NCBI GenBank assembly: GCA_964396655.1
Contig: CAYNFP010000005.1
Coordinates: 69,985-133,984 of the forward strand
Length of the DNA stretch: 64,000 bases
Origin: CAYNFP01 sp964396655
Lineage (GTDB): Bacteria > Bacillota_I > Bacilli_A > RF39 > UBA660
Reading direction: 5' to 3'
In this document: positions 45,531 to 55,027 of the stretch, piece by piece
Position numbering within the stretch: position 1 is the stretch's first letter
Layout of the letters: every line of letters begins with the position of its first letter
Position numbers and translations under genes: made by a program
The notes under the pieces: generated by a model
What the model saw: the letters and a program-made list of their open reading frames with translations, nothing else
Database searches by the model: none
Told to the model about the DNA's origin: nothing

Positions 45531-47537
45531 TCATTCCTGCTTCCCAATTTTTATTTTCATAAATCCTATGTCATTATCCAACATCATATTTATTATTTCT
45601 AATATTTTTTTATTACTATAATTCTTAGGGATATTTATAACTTCATAATATCCTCCATTTGAATACTTTTGAATCTTACTTTCATATTTTAATCTATCAA
45701 TAAAATCTATTTTTAAGTTATTAAATATTTTGTAAAATGGAGTATATTCGGTTTCTTTAATTACATTTCCATAAATTGAAGAATCAATAGATTCAAAATA
45801 TTTTAATATATTAGGTTCATAAGTTTCAAATATCATAAAGTTTAGTTTAAATTCTTGTGAAAAACTATCGCATTTTTCTTTTAAATATTTTAATATATCT
45901 ATTCCTATCTTTAAATCATCTAAAGTAATTGTTTCGTAATTTTTATTACTAAGTATATAAACACATTCTTTTAATCCTGCATAACCTATATTTAAAGTAC
46001 CATTTCTTATTATTTTTCTAATCTTTTGATTCTCTTCTAATTTATCATTTTCAATTAAAACATTACTATTAAATAAATATTTAAAATCATTTTTAGATTT
46101 TCCACATATATATTCAAAAGTTTGTAAAAGTTCATTTTTAGCAAGATCTAAATAAATATCTAATTCTTTATAAAAATCTTTTATATTACCACTTTTTAAA
46201 GCTATTCTAACAAGATTAATTGATGTTTTTGCAACCGTTATTCTTCCTGTTGATGTTTGATTTTTTTCAAGTATATTTTCCAGTATTCTTTCCCCATTTG
46301 AGAAATACTCAACTTCTGTTTTATAATTATTTTTTATTAAATATTTTTTATTAAAACTTGCATTAATATTAGAAAAAACAATATTCTTATTTAGCAATAT
46401 TAATTTAGCAATATTTTCTAACAATAAATTATTTTTATTTACTCCTATTTTATATACTGTAGTAATATTTTCTAGCCTTTCCAATCTTTCTATAACTTTA
46501 AAATAAATTTCATTTATTAGTTTACCTTCTTTTGATTCATTTGTGCCAAGACTTAATGAATAATTATAATCTGGATTTAATTTAAAATCACAAGAATTTA
46601 AGCATTTAATAAATTTACTTAATTTAGATTCTAATCTCTTTTTTAATTCTAATAATGAAACATTATAAGCATTCTCAAATATAATTTTTACTCTGTTATT
46701 ATGAATATAATTATTAAAAATATTAGATATAAAAAATATAGTAGTTAATTTATCAATAATGTTGTTAATTGGATTTAAATTAATATACTTATTAAATCCT
46801 TCTAATTCAAAAAATGAAGATAAATTTCTTTTAAATATTTTCTTAAATTCATATATAATCCAAGGCTCTAAAATAAAATCAAATGACGTAATTGAATGTT
46901 CTCCATGCTGTTCCTTTTTAACATTTAATAATATATTTGTAATTTTTTCAAAAAAGTTTTCATAATCGTTTATATTTGAAAAATCTAAATGAGTTGATGA
47001 AGTTGTACCAAATATATAATAATTTAAATCATGTATATAAATATTTCCCTCATCATGAGCTCTGATATATTTTGAATCAATTAAATATGATTTTGCATAT
47101 TCTTCAGATATTGTTTTACTAAAATTCATTATTAAACCAATAGGATTCTTATTTTCATTTTGAATTAAAAGTGATAATTTTTCAGAAGCTTTTATAAATT
47201 TATGTTGTTGTTTTCTTTCTAATACTTCTCTAAAAGCTTTTCTTTTTATTCTATAACTGTTAAATGATTCATAAACTTCAATATGCTTTTCTTCTTTTAA
47301 AATATTTTCAATTATATCCTGAATATCTTCAACATTTATTGTTTTTCTATCTATATAATTATTCCCAATATAATTTAAAACTTTATTATATGTTTTATTT
47401 ATAGCGTCTTCATCTGAATCAAAATATACACTATCATATGCTTTTTTTATTGCAACAGCAATTTTAGGCCCATTAAAAGGAACTCTTTGACCACTTCTTT
47501 TTACAACAGTTAATTCATTAAACACATTATTTTCCAT
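45531..47537 (-). CDS. degenerate NrdD-like protein without glycyl-radical domain
   Basis: 668 residues. An intact-looking ATP cone (VVKRSGQRVPFNGPKIAVAI, about 8-98) is followed by a barrel related to NrdD: YIRAHDEGNIYIHDLNYY, QHGEHSITSFDFI, GTLNIGYAGLKECVYIL. The TTCLQ-type Cys site of class III enzymes reads TTSSTHLDF. No zinc Cys cluster and no RxxGY glycyl-radical loop is present; the protein ends shortly after EINMMLDNDIGFMKIKIG-like sequence. It probably is not a reductase itself. As first gene of the nrd operon it could be a nucleotide-sensing partner of NrdD. GGAG precedes ATG 47537. Confidence 0.7.
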   Translation of the reverse strand: MENNVFNELTVVKRSGQRVPFNGPKIAVAIKKAYDSVYFDSDEDAINKTYNKVLNYIGNNYIDRKTINVEDIQDIIENILKEEKHIEVYESFNSYRIKRKAFREVLERKQQHKFIKASEKLSLLIQNENKNPIGLIMNFSKTISEEYAKSYLIDSKYIRAHDEGNIYIHDLNYYIFGTTSSTHLDFSNINDYENFFEKITNILLNVKKEQHGEHSITSFDFILEPWIIYEFKKIFKRNLSSFFELEGFNKYINLNPINNIIDKLTTIFFISNIFNNYIHNNRVKIIFENAYNVSLLELKKRLESKLSKFIKCLNSCDFKLNPDYNYSLSLGTNESKEGKLINEIYFKVIERLERLENITTVYKIGVNKNNLLLENIAKLILLNKNIVFSNINASFNKKYLIKNNYKTEVEYFSNGERILENILEKNQTSTGRITVAKTSINLVRIALKSGNIKDFYKELDIYLDLAKNELLQTFEYICGKSKNDFKYLFNSNVLIENDKLEENQKIRKIIRNGTLNIGYAGLKECVYILSNKNYETITLDDLKIGIDILKYLKEKCDSFSQEFKLNFMIFETYEPNILKYFESIDSSIYGNVIKETEYTPFYKIFNNLKIDFIDRLKYESKIQKYSNGGYYEVINIPKNYSNKKILEIINMMLDNDIGFMKIKIGKQE

Positions 47538-47586
47538 ATTAATTTCTCCACTCGTGCTATCCTTAACTTAATTATATATTGGGGCA

Positions 47587-47684
47587 TAAAAAAAAGCAAT
47601 GTTTTTTTTCTTGTTTTTTTATTATTTTAAAAAGTTTACATTTTTTAAAATATTATTTTTTTTCAAAAAAAACATTTGCTATTT
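47587..47684 (-). terminator. long hairpin terminator after pyrG
   Basis: AGCAAATGTTTTTTTTG (47680-47664, minus strand) can pair with CAAGAAAAAAAACATTGC (47612-47595), closing an AT-rich inner region of about 50 bases; a run of eight T follows. Its first arm overlaps the pyrG stop. Confidence 0.5.
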
Positions 47685-49292
47685 TGTCTTCTTTGTGGTA
47701 ATACTGGCTTTTATAAATGAATCGAATAAAGGATGGGGTTTTGTAGGCCTGCTTTTAAATTCGGGATGAAATTGACAAGCTATAAAGTGTTTGTGTTCTG
47801 GAATTTCTATTATCTCTATTAAATTAGATTTTTCATTAACTCCCGAAAAAATCATTCCCTTCTCTTCTAATAATTCTTTGTATTTATTATTGAATTCATA
47901 TCTATGTCTATGTCTTTCATAAATTATTTCTTGACCATAATCTTTATAAGCTAAAGTTCCTTTTTTTAATTTACATTCGTAATTTCCAAGCCTTAAAGTT
48001 CCTCCCATATTTATAATAGACTTTTGATCAGCCATTAAATCTATTATAGGATTTTTACATAAAGAGTCAAATTCGGTTGAATTGACATCTTCTAGATTGC
48101 AAACATTTCTTGCAAACTCTATAACAGCAAGTTGCATTCCTAAACACAACCCTAAATAAGGAATATTGTTCTCTCTAGCATATTTTATTGCTCTTATTTT
48201 TCCTTCAATTCCTCTTGCTCCGAATCCTCCAGGGACTAATATTCCTTTTGAATTTTTAAATATTTTTTTAAGATCAATCTTAGGATTTTCTAATTTTTCT
48301 GAATCAATCCAATTAATATTTATTTTAGTATTATATTTATATCCGGCATGATATAAAGCTTCTTTTACAGAAAGATATGCATCGTGAAGTTCAACATATT
48401 TGCCCACCAAAGCAATTTCAATTTCATTATTTAAATTATCAACTGTTTTTATCAAATCTTTCCAATAATTAATTTTAGCTTTTCTAACAGGCAATTTAAA
48501 TTGCAATAAAATCCTTTCGTCAATTTTTTGATTATAAAAATTTATTGGTATTTGATATATGTTATTAACATCTACAGCATCCACTATATTTTCAACAGGA
48601 ATTGAACAGAACAAAGATAATTTTTCTTTAATAGATTTAGAAGTCGAAAAAGGCGCTCTACATACTAATCCATCTGGCCTAATTCCCATATTTCTTAAAT
48701 CCTTAATGCTGTTTTGTGTTGGTTTTGTTTTTAATTCATTAGAGCCGTAAATATAAGGAACCAATGTAGTATGAATAAAAAATGTATTCTCTCTTCCTTG
48801 TTCGTATTGTATTTGTCTTAATGCTTCAATAAAAGCCTCTGATTCGATATCGCCAACAGTTCCGCCAATTTCAGTAATTACTATATCAGCTACAGAAGAT
48901 TTTCCGGCCTCATATACTTTATTTTTTATCTCATTAGTAATATGAGGAATCATTTGTACTGTGGCTCCCAAAAAATCTCCTTTTCTTTCTTTTTCAATAA
49001 CAGAAGCAAAGATTCTACCACTTGTTATATTTGAAGTATAATTTAATTCTTCATCAATAAACCTTTCATAATGGCCTAAATCCAAATCAGTCTCACATCC
49101 ATCATAGGTTACAAAAACTTCTCCATGTTGAATTGGATTCATTGTTCCTGGATCCACATTAATATAAGGGTCAAACTTTTGCATAAAAACTTTATAACCT
49201 CTAGATTTTAGCAGTAACGCTACAGAAGATGCTGTAATACCTTTACCTAACCCTGAAACAACTCCCCCAGTAACAAAAACATATTTTGTCAT
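47679..49292 (-). CDS. pyrG: CTP synthase
   Basis: ATP- and glutamine-dependent conversion of UTP to CTP. 537 residues, full length. Synthetase domain starts FVTGGVVSGLGKGITASS and has ITEIGGTVGDIES; the class I glutaminase domain has GGFGARG, the nucleophile in LGLCLGMQLAVIEFARN, and CQFHPEF. The leader holds a promoter and a hairpin followed by a T tract; the only good ribosome site (GAGG) lies in that hairpin, 13 bases from the ATG. Confidence 0.95.
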   Translation of the reverse strand: MTKYVFVTGGVVSGLGKGITASSVALLLKSRGYKVFMQKFDPYINVDPGTMNPIQHGEVFVTYDGCETDLDLGHYERFIDEELNYTSNITSGRIFASVIEKERKGDFLGATVQMIPHITNEIKNKVYEAGKSSVADIVITEIGGTVGDIESEAFIEALRQIQYEQGRENTFFIHTTLVPYIYGSNELKTKPTQNSIKDLRNMGIRPDGLVCRAPFSTSKSIKEKLSLFCSIPVENIVDAVDVNNIYQIPINFYNQKIDERILLQFKLPVRKAKINYWKDLIKTVDNLNNEIEIALVGKYVELHDAYLSVKEALYHAGYKYNTKININWIDSEKLENPKIDLKKIFKNSKGILVPGGFGARGIEGKIRAIKYARENNIPYLGLCLGMQLAVIEFARNVCNLEDVNSTEFDSLCKNPIIDLMADQKSIINMGGTLRLGNYECKLKKGTLAYKDYGQEIIYERHRHRYEFNNKYKELLEEKGMIFSGVNEKSNLIEIIEIPEHKHFIACQFHPEFKSRPTKPHPLFDSFIKASITTKKTK

Positions 49293-49296
49293 AAAT

Positions 49297-49324
49297 AAAA
49301 AAACACCTCACTCACGAGATGCCT
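49297..49324 (-). promoter_or_regulatory. possible pyrG leader attenuator hairpin
   Basis: On the minus strand GCATCTC / GAGGTGT (two G-T pairs) closes a 6-nt loop and is followed by seven T, just before the pyrG start. Bacillus pyrG is controlled by leader attenuation with CTP-sensitive reiterative initiation at a G run; no such G run is seen here, so the mechanism is open. The hairpin also covers the ribosome site. Confidence 0.45.
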
Positions 49325-49338
49325 AGCGGCTCTATTTC

Positions 49339-49367
49339 ATTATATATTTTTCAAAAAAAATAAACAA
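49339..49367 (-). promoter_or_regulatory. pyrG promoter
   Basis: TTGTTT (49367-49362), exactly 17 bases, TATAAT (49344-49339) on the minus strand, about 47 bases before the pyrG start. The -35 lies in the 3' arm of the upstream gene's terminator. Confidence 0.6.
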
Positions 49368-49397
49368 TACTTTTTTAATAATATTGTTTATTTTTTG
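49354..49397 (-). terminator. terminator of the 147-residue membrane-protein gene
   Basis: AAACAATA / TATTGTTT stem with a 12-nt loop and ATTTTTTTT tail on the minus strand. It overlaps the stop at 49388 and the pyrG -35. Confidence 0.65.
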
Positions 49398-49831
49398 CTT
49401 CTTTGTCTTTTTGAGCCTGGTTCTTCAGAATCATCAACACAAATATAATTTTGATTATTTTTCAACATCTCTGCAAATGCGACTTCTTTTGCTTTAGAAC
49501 CACTTTTCAAATAGAAATTACCATTAATAAATATTAGTTCACCATCATTTTCGTTAAACCATTCTGATATTTCACGGTGAAAATATTCTCTCCAACTCAA
49601 TAATTTTTTATATTCTTTTACACTATCATTATACTCTTTTATTGATGGAGATAATTCATTAATAATAGCTATAGAAAAACACCCAACAAAAGCTGCAAAA
49701 AACGGAACTAATATAAGTATTACTGATAAATTATTTATACCGCCCAATCTGCACCAAGCCAAATATTGTGAAAAATCACAACCTAATTCAGATATAACTT
49801 TTGAAATTTCTTCTGCTTTTTCTTTTGTCAT
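49388..49831 (-). CDS. unknown small membrane protein
   Basis: 147 residues with one membrane span (about 34-58, LSVILILVPFFAAFVGCFSI) and a basic C-terminal tail (GSKRQRSKK). A short helical region follows the span (YNDSVKEYKKLLSWREYFHR). No family is recognised. AAGGAGG precedes ATG 49831. It is separated from pyrG by its own terminator. Confidence 0.5.
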   Translation of the reverse strand: MTKEKAEEISKVISELGCDFSQYLAWCRLGGINNLSVILILVPFFAAFVGCFSIAIINELSPSIKEYNDSVKEYKKLLSWREYFHREISEWFNENDGELIFINGNFYLKSGSKAKEVAFAEMLKNNQNYICVDDSEEPGSKRQRSKK

Positions 49832-49905
49832 AAAACCCTCCTTAAATTATACCTTGTATTATAACAAAAATAATATTATATATCAATTAATATTTTAAAT
49901 ATAAA

Positions 49906-50556
49906 TTATTTAAATTTTTTCCATATTCCATAATTAGGCATTTTTAATTCAAATGTTAATAATTCTTTTGTAACAGGATGAAAAAAAGTTATTGAAGTTG
50001 CAAATAAAGCAATTTGTTCTCCAACTTTAGAATTAGGATTATATTTTATATCTCCATACAAAGGATATCCTCTGCTTGAGAATTGGATTCTAATTTGATG
50101 AGATCTTCCGGTCTCTAATTCTACTTTTATTAAAGAATAGTTATCTATCGTTTTTAATGCTTCATATTTTAAAGAAGAATATTTACCTTTTGGATCAACA
50201 CTTACTTTGTTTAATTTTTCATCTTTTAGTATATAGTCCTCGAATTTTCCGTTATCTTTTGGTTTCCCTTCTACTATTATATGATATATTTTTTTAAACT
50301 CTTTATTTCTTATTTGTTCACTTAGTCTAGAAGCTGATTTACTTGTTTTTGCAAACACCATTAAACCACCAACAGGCCTATCCAATCTATGAACTAATCC
50401 CAAATAAACATTACCTGGTTTATTATATTTTTCTTTTATATAATCCTTTAACATTGTTAATAAGTCTAAATCTTTAGAAGAGTCTTCTTGTACGGGTATA
50501 TTAATTGGTTTTTCTACTACTAATAAATGATTATCTTCATAAATTATATTAATCAT
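49906..50556 (-). CDS. RluA/RluD-family pseudouridine synthase
   Basis: 216-residue RNA pseudouridine synthase. The catalytic motif GLVHRLDRPVGGLMVFAKT with its Asp, the N-terminal DNHLLVVEKP and the C-terminal ETGRSHQIRIQFSSRGYPLYGD are typical. There is no N-terminal S4 domain, so it is a short RluA-type enzyme; the target (23S rRNA or tRNA) is not known. Its start overlaps the upstream methyltransferase stop (ATGA), suggesting coupling of two RNA-modifying enzymes. Confidence 0.87.
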   Translation of the reverse strand: MINIIYEDNHLLVVEKPINIPVQEDSSKDLDLLTMLKDYIKEKYNKPGNVYLGLVHRLDRPVGGLMVFAKTSKSASRLSEQIRNKEFKKIYHIIVEGKPKDNGKFEDYILKDEKLNKVSVDPKGKYSSLKYEALKTIDNYSLIKVELETGRSHQIRIQFSSRGYPLYGDIKYNPNSKVGEQIALFATSITFFHPVTKELLTFELKMPNYGIWKKFK

Positions 50557-51419
50557 TTACATTCCCATCTTCCATAAATGCCACAAGGTAAAACCAAGTC
50601 ATCTCTTTTAACAGGTAATCCTATTTCACCGGATTCAACTATACCATATGGATATTTTTTTAATATAGTTGTTTTTAATATATTATCTAAAACCGAACTT
50701 GATATTCCGGTTGTATATGAATTTATTAAAAAGAATATTGGTTTATCACTAAGTATTTTTATAGAGGCCTCTATTAATGTATATAAATTTTTATCAAATT
50801 TCCACATTTCACCATTAGGGCCCCTTCCATAACTTGGAGGATCCATTACAATACCGTCGTATTTAGCTCCTCTTCTTTCTTCTCTTTCAACAAACTTTAA
50901 ACAATCATCAACTATAAATCTGATTTTATTATTTTCTAGTTTGCATAATTTCATATTTTCTTTTGCCCATTCGGTCATACCTTTTGATGCATCAACTTGA
51001 GTTACCTCCGCTCCAACAGAAGAACAAGCCATTGTAGCCGCTCCTGTATAAGCAAATAAATTTAATACTTTTACAGATTTACCAGATTTTATTATCTTGT
51101 CCATCATAAAATCCCAATTAATAGCTTGTTCTGGAAACAATCCAGTGTGTTTAAAATTAGTTGGAGTTACTTTAAATTTTAAATGTTTGTAATTAATAGT
51201 CCAAAATTCAGGAAGTTTTTTAAAAATTTTCCATTCTCCTCCGCCTTCTTTACTCCTATAATAATGTCCGTCAACATTTTCCCATTCTTTATAATTTGGA
51301 ACATTCCACATGGCTTGAGGATCTGGTCTTCTAAGAATTATACCATTCCAGTTTTCCAGTTTTTCTCCGTTTCCGGCATCTAAACATTCATACTCTTTCC
51401 ATCCCGAATTAACTTTCAT
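50553..51419 (-). CDS. class I SAM-dependent methyltransferase, RlmI/RlmK-like
   Basis: 288 residues. SAM site VKVLNLFAYTGAATMACSSV, then EVTQVDASKGMTEWAKEN and the DPPSYGRG motif of base-methylating Rossmann enzymes near rRNA m5C/m2G methyltransferases. It lacks the N-terminal PUA domain of full RlmI. ATG 51419 follows GGAGG; the in-frame GTG 51434 overlaps that site. Coupled to the pseudouridine synthase gene downstream. Confidence 0.8.
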   Translation of the reverse strand: MKVNSGWKEYECLDAGNGEKLENWNGIILRRPDPQAMWNVPNYKEWENVDGHYYRSKEGGGEWKIFKKLPEFWTINYKHLKFKVTPTNFKHTGLFPEQAINWDFMMDKIIKSGKSVKVLNLFAYTGAATMACSSVGAEVTQVDASKGMTEWAKENMKLCKLENNKIRFIVDDCLKFVEREERRGAKYDGIVMDPPSYGRGPNGEMWKFDKNLYTLIEASIKILSDKPIFFLINSYTTGISSSVLDNILKTTILKKYPYGIVESGEIGLPVKRDDLVLPCGIYGRWECK

Positions 51420-51959
51420 ATTTTGTTCCTCCACATTTTTACTTATATAATAAAATTATAATACACATAACATAAACTTTATATAGTCACGAACCTTTTT
51501 TACATAAACTTTTACAAATTTTGATATTATTTTTAATTTATGTATTGACAATTAATATTATTTGTAGTATTTTTAGATTATCCTAGATGCTAATATTATA
51601 TAATATATTTGATATTACAGTACCAAATCAAAAATAATATAAAGCTAGAACTAATTAAATATTATTGTACAAAAAATCTAATAATATTTATAAACTCATT
51701 ATCTAATAGGATACTTATTTGAAATATAAGTGAGACAGATAACTCATAATAATGAGATAATGTAAACTAAATTTGGTAATATTTAGTGTTGAAAGTTTAA
51801 GAAAATACCATATTTTAATTAATTTTGGGAATATATTAAAACTATATACTACATTATATTAGTTTAAAACTCAGTATTTTGTAATTTGATTACCAAAATT
51901 ACTATTATTACTTGGAAAAAAAGAATCAAAGATTAAATTTTGATTCTTTTTTTGTCTTT
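51420..51959. other. 540-base gap with no gene
   Basis: No frame with a ribosome site was found on either strand. The stretch is very AT-rich and holds a few short inverted repeats: CTCAT/ATGAG near 51740, AATTTGGTAAT near 51771 with its near-complement ATTACCAAAATT at 51889-51900, and the terminator at 51916-51953. It could be a decayed gene or an unannotated RNA. Confidence 0.5.
51916..51953. terminator. terminator of the ABC exporter operon
   Basis: AAAAAAAGAATCAAA / TTTGATTCTTTTTTT hairpin just after the permease stop; symmetric A and T runs allow use in both directions. Confidence 0.8.
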
Positions 51960-52688
51960 TTATTTATTATCACTTGTCATTTTCTTTTTAAATATAATTG
52001 ATGATATTATAAACATTAAAATTGTATAAATAATTATTATAGATATTGATTCTAGAAAATTGCCACTAGTATTATTAAGTATCATCCTAGACAAATTAAC
52101 TGTATGACTAAATGGTAATACTCTACAAACAATCTTATATATTTTTCCTACCATATCTATAGAAAACCAAATTCCACTAGTGAAAGCAACTAGTTGAATA
52201 ACTATGGACGCTAATCCTGGAGCAGATTTATCAGAAGTTACATTTCCAATAAGAATTCCCATACCAACAAATAAAATAGATATAGGAATTAATATTAGTA
52301 TAGTTAATAATGTATTTATACCAAAATTTAGTCCGAAAAATGTAGCCGCTACAAAAAATATTAAACTTTGAAAAATAGCCATCGGAATAATAGATATAGT
52401 ATATCCTATAATATAATCTCTTGCTTTCATAGGAGATGCATATAGCCTAGTTAATAATAGACTGCATCTATCTTTAGCAACTAATTGAGCTGTAAACAAG
52501 GATATAAAAGAGTAACTAAATATTATAATACTTGGAGTAAAATTTTCTATTGAAAAAGCTTCATTGGGTATCTTAAATTGTTGAAATATTATTAATAGAA
52601 ATAAAGGTAACACTATACAAAAAACTATACTTTCTGGTTCCCTAATTAATTCTTTAAAATTTCTTTTAGCAAAATTTATGATTCTCAT
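51960..52688 (-). CDS. ABC-2 type transporter permease
   Basis: 242 residues with six spans; N-terminal FAKRNFKELIREPESIVFCIV and LTRLYASPMKARDYIIGYT are typical of ABC-2 exporters of drugs, lipids or lantibiotics. Partner of the ATPase encoded just upstream, with a 4-base overlap (ATGA). GGAGGTG precedes ATG 52688. The cargo cannot be told; there is no biosynthetic cluster nearby. Confidence 0.85.
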   Translation of the reverse strand: MRIINFAKRNFKELIREPESIVFCIVLPLFLLIIFQQFKIPNEAFSIENFTPSIIIFSYSFISLFTAQLVAKDRCSLLLTRLYASPMKARDYIIGYTISIIPMAIFQSLIFFVAATFFGLNFGINTLLTILILIPISILFVGMGILIGNVTSDKSAPGLASIVIQLVAFTSGIWFSIDMVGKIYKIVCRVLPFSHTVNLSRMILNNTSGNFLESISIIIIYTILMFIISSIIFKKKMTSDNK

Positions 52689-53404
52689 AGTTCACCTCCA
52701 GCAATCTTTATAAATGCATCCTCTATATTTTTTGCTTTATATTTTTTTATTAATTCTTCGCTTGTACCAATTTCTAATAAATTACCATTGGCCATTATTC
52801 CAATTCTGTCTGATAAAGCTTCTGCTTCTTCCATATAATGAGTTGTTAAAATTATTGTTGTTTTAACTTTCAAATTTTTAATAATTTTCCAAAGTTCCCT
52901 TCTTGCTATTACATCTAAACCTAAAGTTGGTTCATCTAAAAATAAGACTTTAGGATCGTTAATCAAACTCATTGCAATTGATAATCTTCTTTGCCAACCA
53001 CCACTTAAAGTTTTGGCTCTTTGTTTTATAACTTTATTAAGATTAAAATCAATTATTAATTTATTTATTTTTTCATTTGAATTTTTTATATTATAAACCC
53101 CTGCTACAAACTCCAAATTTTCTTTTACTGTTAAATTAGGTGCTATTGCAGTTTCTTGAGGAGATATATTAATTATTTCTTTTACTTTATTTGGTTCTTT
53201 TAAAATACTATTATTTAATATAAAAGATTCACCTTCTGTTGGTTTTGTTATACAACATAACATTTTAATTGTAGTTGTTTTACCAGCCCCATTAACTCCC
53301 AACAAAGAAAATAATTCTCCTTCTTTTATTTCCAAACTTAAACTATTTACTGCTTCAATATCTTTATACTTTTTTGATAGATTTTCAATTGTTATAGCAT
53401 TCAT
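52685..53404 (-). CDS. ABC transporter ATP-binding protein (exporter)
   Basis: 239 residues. Walker A GVNGAGKTT, Q-loop ISPQETA, signature LSGGWQRRLSIA, Walker B VLFLDEPTLGLD and the H-loop TTHYMEEAE. The CcmA/DrrA-type ATPase of a two-gene exporter with the ABC-2 permease. GGAGG precedes ATG 53404. Confidence 0.9.
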   Translation of the reverse strand: MNAITIENLSKKYKDIEAVNSLSLEIKEGELFSLLGVNGAGKTTTIKMLCCITKPTEGESFILNNSILKEPNKVKEIINISPQETAIAPNLTVKENLEFVAGVYNIKNSNEKINKLIIDFNLNKVIKQRAKTLSGGWQRRLSIAMSLINDPKVLFLDEPTLGLDVIARRELWKIIKNLKVKTTIILTTHYMEEAEALSDRIGIMANGNLLEIGTSEELIKKYKAKNIEDAFIKIAGGEL

Positions 53405-53455
53405 ATATCCTCCATAATAAAAATATATTATATTTTTATTATAATATATTTTTTT

Positions 53456-55027
53456 CTAAATAACATCAGTAAAGTTTTCTTTTATTTTTTTGTTATTTGT
53501 TACTATTATTAAATTTGTAGTTAAAAGAATTGTTGCAACACTAGAAGCTGTCTTCAAACTCTCAATCAACACTTTTGTTGGATCAATAATTCCAGAAACA
53601 TTCATATCAACAAATTTATTATTTGATGCATCAAAACCAATATTCTTATTTTTAGTTTTTAATTCTTTAAATATTGAAAGAGGCTCAATATCTGAATTTA
53701 TAAGTATTTGAGTCATTGGCATTTTTAAAGTATTTTTTATGATTTTATTTCCAATTGTACTTTTGTCCATTTCTTCAGAAATATTATAAAAAGTTAATCC
53801 GCCACCTAAAGAGTATCCATATTTTAAAGCTATAATAGATGCCTCCACTGCATCTTCAATTCTCATTTTATTAAGAATCATTTCGCTATTAGTTTTTGCT
53901 CCAACTTTTATAATCGCAATACCTTTAGATAAATTTGCTAGCCTTGTTTCAAGAATCTCTTTATCAAATTCATTTTCTTCAATACTTACTAAATCTTTTA
54001 TATAATTAATTCTATCATTTATTTTATTATTTTTATTACTTCCATATATTATAGTACTATCTTTTTTTATTTTTACATATAAAGAACTTCCTAAATCTTC
54101 AAGTGAAACATCTTCTAAATTTAATCCATATTTAGATGATATAAATTTTGAATCAGTATAAATACATATGTCTTCTAATATATCACTTTTTTTCTCTGAA
54201 TAATTTGGAGCGTTTATGCAAACAACATTTAAAATGTTATTTGTTTTTTTTATATTTATTTCTTCTATAACTTCTTCGTTAAAAGATTCCGCAATTAAAA
54301 CTAAATTTCTATTATTTGAAATTGCAATTTCTAGTATATTTGATATTTCATCAAAAGAATCTATTTTATAATCAGAAACAAATATTAGGGGTTCACTAAT
54401 AATTTCTTCTTTTTTTCTATCTTTTATCATAAATGATGATTCCACACCTGCATCTAAGTACATACCATTAATTATCTCTAAATTATTTAATTCTTTTTTT
54501 GATTCTTCAACTATAACTTTTCCATTTTCCCCAACAGCTTTAAAAGCTTCCATAATTAAATTACCAATTTCTTTATTGCCTGAAGAAATGGTTGCTACTT
54601 TTTCTAGTGATTCTATTGAAACATTTTGAGAATTAACAATTAATTTTTGGCTCACTAAGTCAACTGATTTATCAATTTCTTTTTTTAAATCAAATGGGTT
54701 TATTCCTTTTTCTAAATATTCCAAACCCTCTAAATAAATAGATTTTAATAATACTAGAGCTGTAGTTGTACCATCTCCAACTAATTCACAAGTTTTTATT
54801 GAAGCTTCTTTTATTATTTTAGCTATAACTTCTTCAGTATTATTAAATTCCATATTTTTTGCAATAGTAACTCCATCATTTGTTATAAAAGGATCAGCGT
54901 AATCTGTGTCCACGATAGCATTTCTTCCTTTAGGCCCTAACGTCAAAGCTACACTATCACATAATTCAATTACTACTTTTTTTATTAATTGAATAGCTTC
55001 TTTACCTTTAATTATTTCTTTATTCAT
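53456..55027 (-). CDS. groEL: divergent GroEL-type chaperonin without GroES or GGM tail
   Basis: 523 residues of the group I chaperonin family. ATPase residues are conserved (TLGPKGRNAIVD, NDGVTIAKNME, VGDGTTTALVL, RIEDAVEASIIAL with the catalytic Asp, YSLGGGLTF). The apical domain is divergent and the protein ends in IKENFTDVI without the usual Gly-Gly-Met tail. There is no groES next to it and no CIRCE element upstream of the operon. Its start overlaps the DUF4130 gene by eight bases, so it is expressed with a DNA-repair pair. Probably a specialised or fast-evolving chaperonin. Confidence 0.82.
   Translation of the reverse strand: MNKEIIKGKEAIQLIKKVVIELCDSVALTLGPKGRNAIVDTDYADPFITNDGVTIAKNMEFNNTEEVIAKIIKEASIKTCELVGDGTTTALVLLKSIYLEGLEYLEKGINPFDLKKEIDKSVDLVSQKLIVNSQNVSIESLEKVATISSGNKEIGNLIMEAFKAVGENGKVIVEESKKELNNLEIINGMYLDAGVESSFMIKDRKKEEIISEPLIFVSDYKIDSFDEISNILEIAISNNRNLVLIAESFNEEVIEEINIKKTNNILNVVCINAPNYSEKKSDILEDICIYTDSKFISSKYGLNLEDVSLEDLGSSLYVKIKKDSTIIYGSNKNNKINDRINYIKDLVSIEENEFDKEILETRLANLSKGIAIIKVGAKTNSEMILNKMRIEDAVEASIIALKYGYSLGGGLTFYNISEEMDKSTIGNKIIKNTLKMPMTQILINSDIEPLSIFKELKTKNKNIGFDASNNKFVDMNVSGIIDPTKVLIESLKTASSVATILLTTNLIIVTNNKKIKENFTDVI

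Noticed and set aside
47440..47580. NrdR boxes before the anaerobic ribonucleotide reductase operon
   Set aside because: No pair of ACACWATATATWTTGTGT-like sites was found.
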